The notes under the pieces are model-generated. The model was not told where the DNA came from. It searched no databases and was given only the letters and a program-made list of their open reading frames with translations. Made by a program: the position numbers and the translations under genes. A DNA stretch of 35,017 bases. It comes from Clostridiales bacterium. Its GTDB lineage: Bacteria > Bacillota > Clostridia > Oscillospirales > Oscillospiraceae. The stretch spans positions 1 to 35,017 of the forward strand of contig QALX01000002.1 in NCBI GenBank assembly GCA_003150485.1, in the 5' to 3' direction. Positions 28,951-35,017 of this stretch are shown here, piece after piece; position 1 is the first letter of the stretch, and every line of letters starts with the position of its first letter.

Positions 28951-29628
28951 ATGCGGGTGTTGATTGTAGAGGACGAGCGGCGGCTGGCCCGGACCCTGGC
29001 GGACCTGATGGAGGCCCACAACTACACGGTGGACCTGTCCTACGATGGGGAGGAGGGGCTGGACAACGCCCTGTCCGGGATTTACGATGTGATCTTGCTG
29101 GACGTGATGCTGCCCAAGCTGAACGGATACCAGGTGGCTCACCAGCTGCGGGCGGAGGGGAACCGGACGCCGGTGCTGATGCTCACCGCCCGGACCGAGG
29201 TGGACGACCGGATTACCGGTCTGGACGCCGGTGCGGACTACTATCTGACCAAGCCCTTTGACTCCAACGAACTGCTGGCCTGCATCCGGGCCATCACCCG
29301 CCGGACCAACGACGCGGTGGACAATGCGGTCACTTTTGGCGACCTGCGGCTGGAGCTGGACTCCTGCCAGCTGTTCTGCGGCGATCGTTCGGTGCGGCTG
29401 AGCAAGAAGGAGTTTGAGATCCTCAGCAAGCTCATGGCCAACGGGGACAAGGTGGTGACCAAGGAGCAGCTGATTTTGTCGGTCTGGGGATACGAGTCGG
29501 ACGCGGAGGACAACAATGTGGAGGTGTACATCTCCTTCCTGCGCAAAAAACTCAAGCACTTAAAGAGCGGTGTCAGCATCAAAACCCTGCGCCTGCTGGG
29601 GTATCACCTACAGGAGAAGGCACCATGA
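28951..29628 (+). CDS. OmpR-family response regulator
   Basis: A 225-residue response regulator. The receiver domain (1-120) has the acidic pocket E7/D8, phospho-acceptor Asp51 (LLDVMLP) and Lys101 (LTKPF). The C-terminal winged helix (about 128-222) has the OmpR-type SKKEFEIL and VEVYISFLRKKL. The ATG at 28951 has GGAGG about ten bases upstream. Its stop overlaps the histidine kinase start. The proximity to the ABC operon suggests that operon as a target, but this is inference. Confidence 0.95.
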   Translation: MRVLIVEDERRLARTLADLMEAHNYTVDLSYDGEEGLDNALSGIYDVILLDVMLPKLNGYQVAHQLRAEGNRTPVLMLTARTEVDDRITGLDAGADYYLTKPFDSNELLACIRAITRRTNDAVDNAVTFGDLRLELDSCQLFCGDRSVRLSKKEFEILSKLMANGDKVVTKEQLILSVWGYESDAEDNNVEVYISFLRKKLKHLKSGVSIKTLRLLGYHLQEKAP

Positions 29629-30890
29629 TTCGGAAACTGCGCTGGAAATTCGTGGCCATCAATATGGCCATCGTCACCCTGTTGCTGGTGGCCATCTGCG
29701 CCTTTATGTTTCTCACCCTCACCGACAGCCTCCGGGACGACAGCCTGTCCGTCCTCCGCCGGGTCATCGACCAGAAGAGCGTCAGCGTCACCGTGTGGGG
29801 CGAGGACGGGACGGTTGCCGGCGAGAGCTTTTGGAGCAAGACCCCCTTTCGGGACCAGGAGGTTTCCCTGCCCTACTTCACCGTGGCGGTGGGCCGGGAC
29901 GGGGAGGCCGTGGTGGTGGACAGCAAGTTCTACGATTTAAACGACGAGGACGCCCTGCTGACCGTGGTGCGGGAGGGACTTGCCGCCAAAGGGGAGACCG
30001 GTCTGCTGCGGAGCTACCATCTGCGCTACCTGCGCAAGGCCACCGCCACCGGCTGGCGCATCGCCTTCACCGACATCTCCCAGGAGCAGAGTACCACCCG
30101 GAATCTGCTGATCAATATGCTGCTCATCGGCCTGAGCGCCTTGGTGGGGTTCTTCTTCATCAGCCTGCTGCTGGCCCGGTGGGCGATCCGGCCGGTGGAG
30201 CGGTCCTGGAAACAGCAGCGCCAGTTTGTAGCCGACGCCTCCCACGAGCTGAAAACCCCCCTTACCGTGGTACTGTCCAACGTGGATATGCTGCGGGAAT
30301 ACGGTGAGGAGCAGAACGAGCGGGAGCGACGATGGATGGACAATGTCCGGGCCTCCTCCCTCCAGATGAAAGAGCTGGTGGAGGAGATGCTCACCTTGGC
30401 CCGGTCGGACAACCTGTCCCAGCGGGACCAGGTCCGGGAGCGGGTCAACTTCAGCGATCTGGTCACCGACTGTGCCCTCATGTTTGAGCCGGTGGTCTTT
30501 GAGTCCGGCAGGGTGCTGGAGGAGGCCGTGGGCGAGGAACTGTACGTCACCGGGGACCCGGGAAAGCTGAAACGGCTGGTGGACGTGCTGCTGGACAACG
30601 CTCGGAAGTACGCCGCCCCCGGCGGCCGCATCCAGGTGACCCTGGTCCCTGAAGGGAGCAAACGGGTGCGCCTGTCGGTGAACAATCAGGGAGACCCCAT
30701 CCCGGCTGACCAATTAAATCGGATTTTTGAGCGATTTTACCGCTCCGATCCGGCCCGGACCACCGGCGGCTTCGGCCTGGGTCTGGCCATCGCCCGGGAA
30801 ATCGCCCGGGAACACCGGGGGAAACTCTGGGCGGAATCTGACCCGAAGACGGGAAATACCTTCCTGTTTAGTCTGCCGCGGGCAAAATAA
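29625..30890 (+). CDS. Sensor histidine kinase
   Basis: A 421-residue membrane histidine kinase. TM1 is at about 8-30, an extracytoplasmic sensor at about 31-160, TM2 at about 161-187, then HisKA with phospho-acceptor His207 (ASHELKTPLT). The HATPase_c domain has the N box LLDNARKYA, the F box FERFYRSD and the G2 box GGFGLGLAIA. A short HAMP-like stretch may follow TM2. It overlaps the response regulator gene by four bases (ATGA). Confidence 0.95.
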   Translation: MIRKLRWKFVAINMAIVTLLLVAICAFMFLTLTDSLRDDSLSVLRRVIDQKSVSVTVWGEDGTVAGESFWSKTPFRDQEVSLPYFTVAVGRDGEAVVVDSKFYDLNDEDALLTVVREGLAAKGETGLLRSYHLRYLRKATATGWRIAFTDISQEQSTTRNLLINMLLIGLSALVGFFFISLLLARWAIRPVERSWKQQRQFVADASHELKTPLTVVLSNVDMLREYGEEQNERERRWMDNVRASSLQMKELVEEMLTLARSDNLSQRDQVRERVNFSDLVTDCALMFEPVVFESGRVLEEAVGEELYVTGDPGKLKRLVDVLLDNARKYAAPGGRIQVTLVPEGSKRVRLSVNNQGDPIPADQLNRIFERFYRSDPARTTGGFGLGLAIAREIAREHRGKLWAESDPKTGNTFLFSLPRAK

Positions 30891-30894
30891 GAGG

Positions 30895-30922
30895 TTGCAA
30901 ACAAGGCCGGGTGTGTTAGAAT
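30895..30922 (+). promoter_or_regulatory. promoter of the SecB-like gene
   Basis: TTGCAA (30895-30900), a 16-bp spacer and TAGAAT (30917-30922) with an extended TG at 30914-30915. It starts four bases after the kinase stop, so the SecB-like gene can be transcribed alone. Confidence 0.65.
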
Positions 30923-30954
30923 AAGAGAAAGCGATGAAATAGGAGGAGAAGACT

Positions 30955-31386
30955 ATGCCAACTGCAACTCTCATGAATCAGAAAGTGCGTGAAATCCACT
31001 TTAACAACGACCTCGAACGAAAGCATGGCAACAACCGACAGCTGGGCAGCAGCTTTTCCTTCCAGGTGAACTACTCCCCCGATGGGGAGCGCTGTGTGGC
31101 CAAGCTCTACCACTCCCTCAAGGATAAGGAGGACGAAAAACTGTTCTTCCTGTCCGTGGAGATGCTGGGCGTCTTCAAGTGCGAAGGCGTGGAGAACGAA
31201 GAGGATAAAAAGGTTATCCACACCCAGTGCTATGACCAGCTGTTTCCCTATATGCAGTCCGAGGTCTCCCACCTCTGTACCGCCTCGGGCATGAACGGCC
31301 TGGTGCTGAAAAAAGCCAAGATCGACCCCAGCCAGGTGGTCCTCAACAAGGGAAAGAAAGAGGAACCCACCTTGCCCATCGTGTGA
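30955..31386 (+). CDS. SecB-like protein
   Basis: A 143-residue soluble protein. The central and C-terminal parts read like SecB: a FxLSVEMLGVFKCEG strand, an LFPYMQSEVSHLCTASGM segment matching the SecB LFPYxRxxIxxLxxxxG region, then a short hydrophobic LVLKKAKID strand. SecB is the tetrameric export chaperone of proteobacteria; monoderms mostly lack it. Solitary SecB-like proteins occur as toxin-antitoxin chaperones, but no toxin-antitoxin pair is visible here. AGGAGGAG precedes the ATG and it has its own promoter and a perfect terminator. The call rests on pattern recognition alone. Confidence 0.6.
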   Translation: MPTATLMNQKVREIHFNNDLERKHGNNRQLGSSFSFQVNYSPDGERCVAKLYHSLKDKEDEKLFFLSVEMLGVFKCEGVENEEDKKVIHTQCYDQLFPYMQSEVSHLCTASGMNGLVLKKAKIDPSQVVLNKGKKEEPTLPIV

Positions 31387-31400
31387 TAGATGATTCCATA

Positions 31401-31435
31401 AAAAGCGCCGCAGGCAGAAGGCCTGCGGCGCTTTT
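31401..31435. terminator. bidirectional terminator between the SecB-like and PNPOx-like genes
   Basis: AAAAGCGCCGCAGGC (31401-31415) and GCCTGCGGCGCTTTT (31421-31435) form a perfect 15-bp stem with a 5-base loop and T tails on both strands. Confidence 0.92.
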
Positions 31436-31454
31436 GGTGATTTGTGATTTACGG

Positions 31455-31922
31455 TTATCGGTTGGCCTTGCCGGTCAGCTCCGTCACGTTGATTTTAATC
31501 ATGCCAACGGCGGGGAGTAGACGCTGAATGGTTGCCATACCGCCCGCAACGTTGCTGGGGGCCAGCCGGCGGACGATCTCTTCCATGGCCCGCTCTTTCT
31601 CGCCGATATCTGTGAGCAGGACGGCGTCCCCGGTGGCGATGACGCTTTCAAACTTGGTGGTGGTATCCGCCTCGTTGATTTCACTGGACAGCACGGCGGT
31701 AAAACAGACCTTGGAGTTGGCCTGGATGGCCTCCACCTTGTAGCCGTGCTGGGCGGTGTGGACGTAAATCGCGCCGTCCAGATACACATAGTTTACCGGC
31801 ACGGCATAGGGATAACCGTCGTCCCCGTTGACGGCCAGCACGCCTTCCTTGCCGGAGGTCAGCAGCGCTTCGGTCTCTTCTGCGGACAGCTTCCGCTGTG
31901 CCTGCCACATTTTTCTTGCCAT
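31455..31922 (-). CDS. Pyridoxamine 5'-phosphate oxidase-like flavin-binding protein
   Basis: A 155-residue protein of the PNPOx-like split-barrel family, NimA type. The typical features are the EGVLAVNGDDGYPYAVPVNYVYLDGAIYVH-like strand pair at about 28-55 (quoted in part) and a YKVEAIQANSKVCFTA segment at about 61-76. Such proteins bind FMN or a related cofactor; some reduce nitroimidazoles, others are of unknown use. I choose the ATG at 31922, because AAAGGAG is six bases upstream of it and abuts the alternative at 31928. It is monocistronic. Confidence 0.88.
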   Translation of the reverse strand: MARKMWQAQRKLSAEETEALLTSGKEGVLAVNGDDGYPYAVPVNYVYLDGAIYVHTAQHGYKVEAIQANSKVCFTAVLSSEINEADTTTKFESVIATGDAVLLTDIGEKERAMEEIVRRLAPSNVAGGMATIQRLLPAVGMIKINVTELTGKANR

Positions 31923-31969
31923 TTGCATCTCCTTTGCTTCGTGGGGGGTGGATCACTTCCTGTTTTCTG

Positions 31970-31999
31970 ATGATACAATGGAAAGAAAGCCGTTGTCAA
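31970..31999 (-). promoter_or_regulatory. promoter of the PNPOx-like gene
   Basis: On the minus strand TTGACA (31999-31994), an 18-bp spacer and TATCAT (31975-31970) form a near-consensus promoter. Confidence 0.7.
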
Positions 32000-32010
32000 C
32001 GGAAATGACA

Positions 32011-32050
32011 GCAAAACCGCCCCGGAGGCTGTGCTCCAGGGCGGTTTTGC
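32011..32050 (-). terminator. terminator after the small membrane protein
   Basis: GCAAAACCGCCC (32011-32022) pairs with GGGCGGTTTTGC (32039-32050), with an inner GGAG/CTCC pair. It lies directly after the stop of the gene at 32054-32347 on the minus strand. Confidence 0.8.
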
Positions 32051-32053
32051 TCT

Positions 32054-32347
32054 TTACTGTTGGGTTCCATAGAGATGCAGGCTGGATTCTGTCTGGAGCA
32101 GCCGGTCTACCCGCTCCCGTCCGGTGTCGGTGAGTCCGGCGTCCAGTAAGTCAATCCGTGCGTCCAGCAAGCCGGTGGCGCACAGCCAGCGCAGCCCTTT
32201 CAAATTATGTTCCAAATCGCCGCCGTCTCCGTGGACGGGAACCAGCAGATGGATTCCCGCGGCGGGAACCAGCAGACGGCCAAATCCCAGCCACAGCAGG
32301 GCGAACAGTCCCACCGCCGCCAGCGCGGCCAGAAGAATCGTTGCCAT
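32054..32347 (-). CDS. Hypothetical small membrane-anchored protein
   Basis: A 97-residue protein that I do not recognise. An N-terminal hydrophobic segment (about 2-30) anchors it, followed by a soluble region with LEHNLKGLRWL and a Leu/Arg/Asp-rich end that looks helical. The ATG at 32347 has GAGGTGA about six bases upstream; a GTG at 32356 is possible. It lies 66 bases after the uvrA stop with no terminator between, so it may ride on the uvrA transcript. Confidence 0.7.
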   Translation of the reverse strand: MATILLAALAAVGLFALLWLGFGRLLVPAAGIHLLVPVHGDGGDLEHNLKGLRWLCATGLLDARIDLLDAGLTDTGRERVDRLLQTESSLHLYGTQQ

Positions 32348-32413
32348 ATCCTTCACCTCGCCCCAGTCTACGCGGGAGCGGGGAAAAGGGTGACAAACGT
32401 GCCGTGAAGAGGG

Positions 32414-35017
<2,604 letters not shown>

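Overview
The window reads as a chromosomal segment of a moderately GC-rich, Gram-positive, strictly fermentative anaerobe, most likely a clostridium of the Oscillospirales type (Flavonifractor/Oscillibacter-like; the genus is a guess). The reasons are near-universal AGGAGG ribosome binding sites, ThyX, AdhE fermentation enzymes, a ferredoxin-rich redox set, a GldG/DUF4340-type ABC operon and no respiratory genes. No phage, insertion sequence or CRISPR array is visible. Nearly all sequence is coding; the only gene-free stretch over 300 bases is the 7370-8051 leader of adhE1.

Region 1 (1-3660) is a redox block: trxA (+), a second thioredoxin plus trxB (-), a Crp/Fnr-family regulator (+), and a 2[4Fe-4S] ferredoxin plus a membrane NapH-like iron-sulfur protein (-). 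The most striking regulatory signal is here. The same 13-bp palindrome, GTGA-N5-TCAC, occurs upstream of all three redox transcription units, each time centred about 41-42 bases before the predicted start and facing the same way, at promoters with no good -35 box. The regulator between them has the Arg-Glu-Arg recognition-helix triad of E. coli CRP, which reads GTGA. I infer a small local regulon activated at class II positions.

Region 2 (3683-7450) holds a TetR/methyltransferase operon with a 14-bp inverted-repeat operator laid over its promoter, a tRNA-Arg(CCT), and typA/bipA.

Region 3 (7450-14900) is an alcohol/aldehyde dehydrogenase cassette with three AdhE-related genes in a row. The first is a canonical adhE with strongly biased codons and a long structured leader. 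The second is a shortened, intact ADH-only paralogue that has lost the metal ligands and the NAD-binding glycine motif (a probable pseudoenzyme). The third is a second full-length AdhE whose ADH half has lost the metal-binding Asp and the active-site-region His while its aldehyde dehydrogenase half looks intact.

Region 4 (14990-24010) is housekeeping: thyX-thpR-DUF1294, a membrane-anchored C39-like peptidase, exoA/xth and a PepD-like dipeptidase, an AlaX editing protein with recD2, and ppa.

Region 5 (24180-31440) is a four-gene ABC-2 exporter operon (ATPase, permease, GldG-like, DUF4340), then an OmpR-type regulator and histidine kinase, then a SecB-like protein, which is unusual in a monoderm. 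Region 6 (31450-35017) holds a flavin-binding PNPOx-like protein, a small membrane protein and uvrA, which runs off the window edge. Most units end at clear hairpin terminators, several shared by convergent genes.
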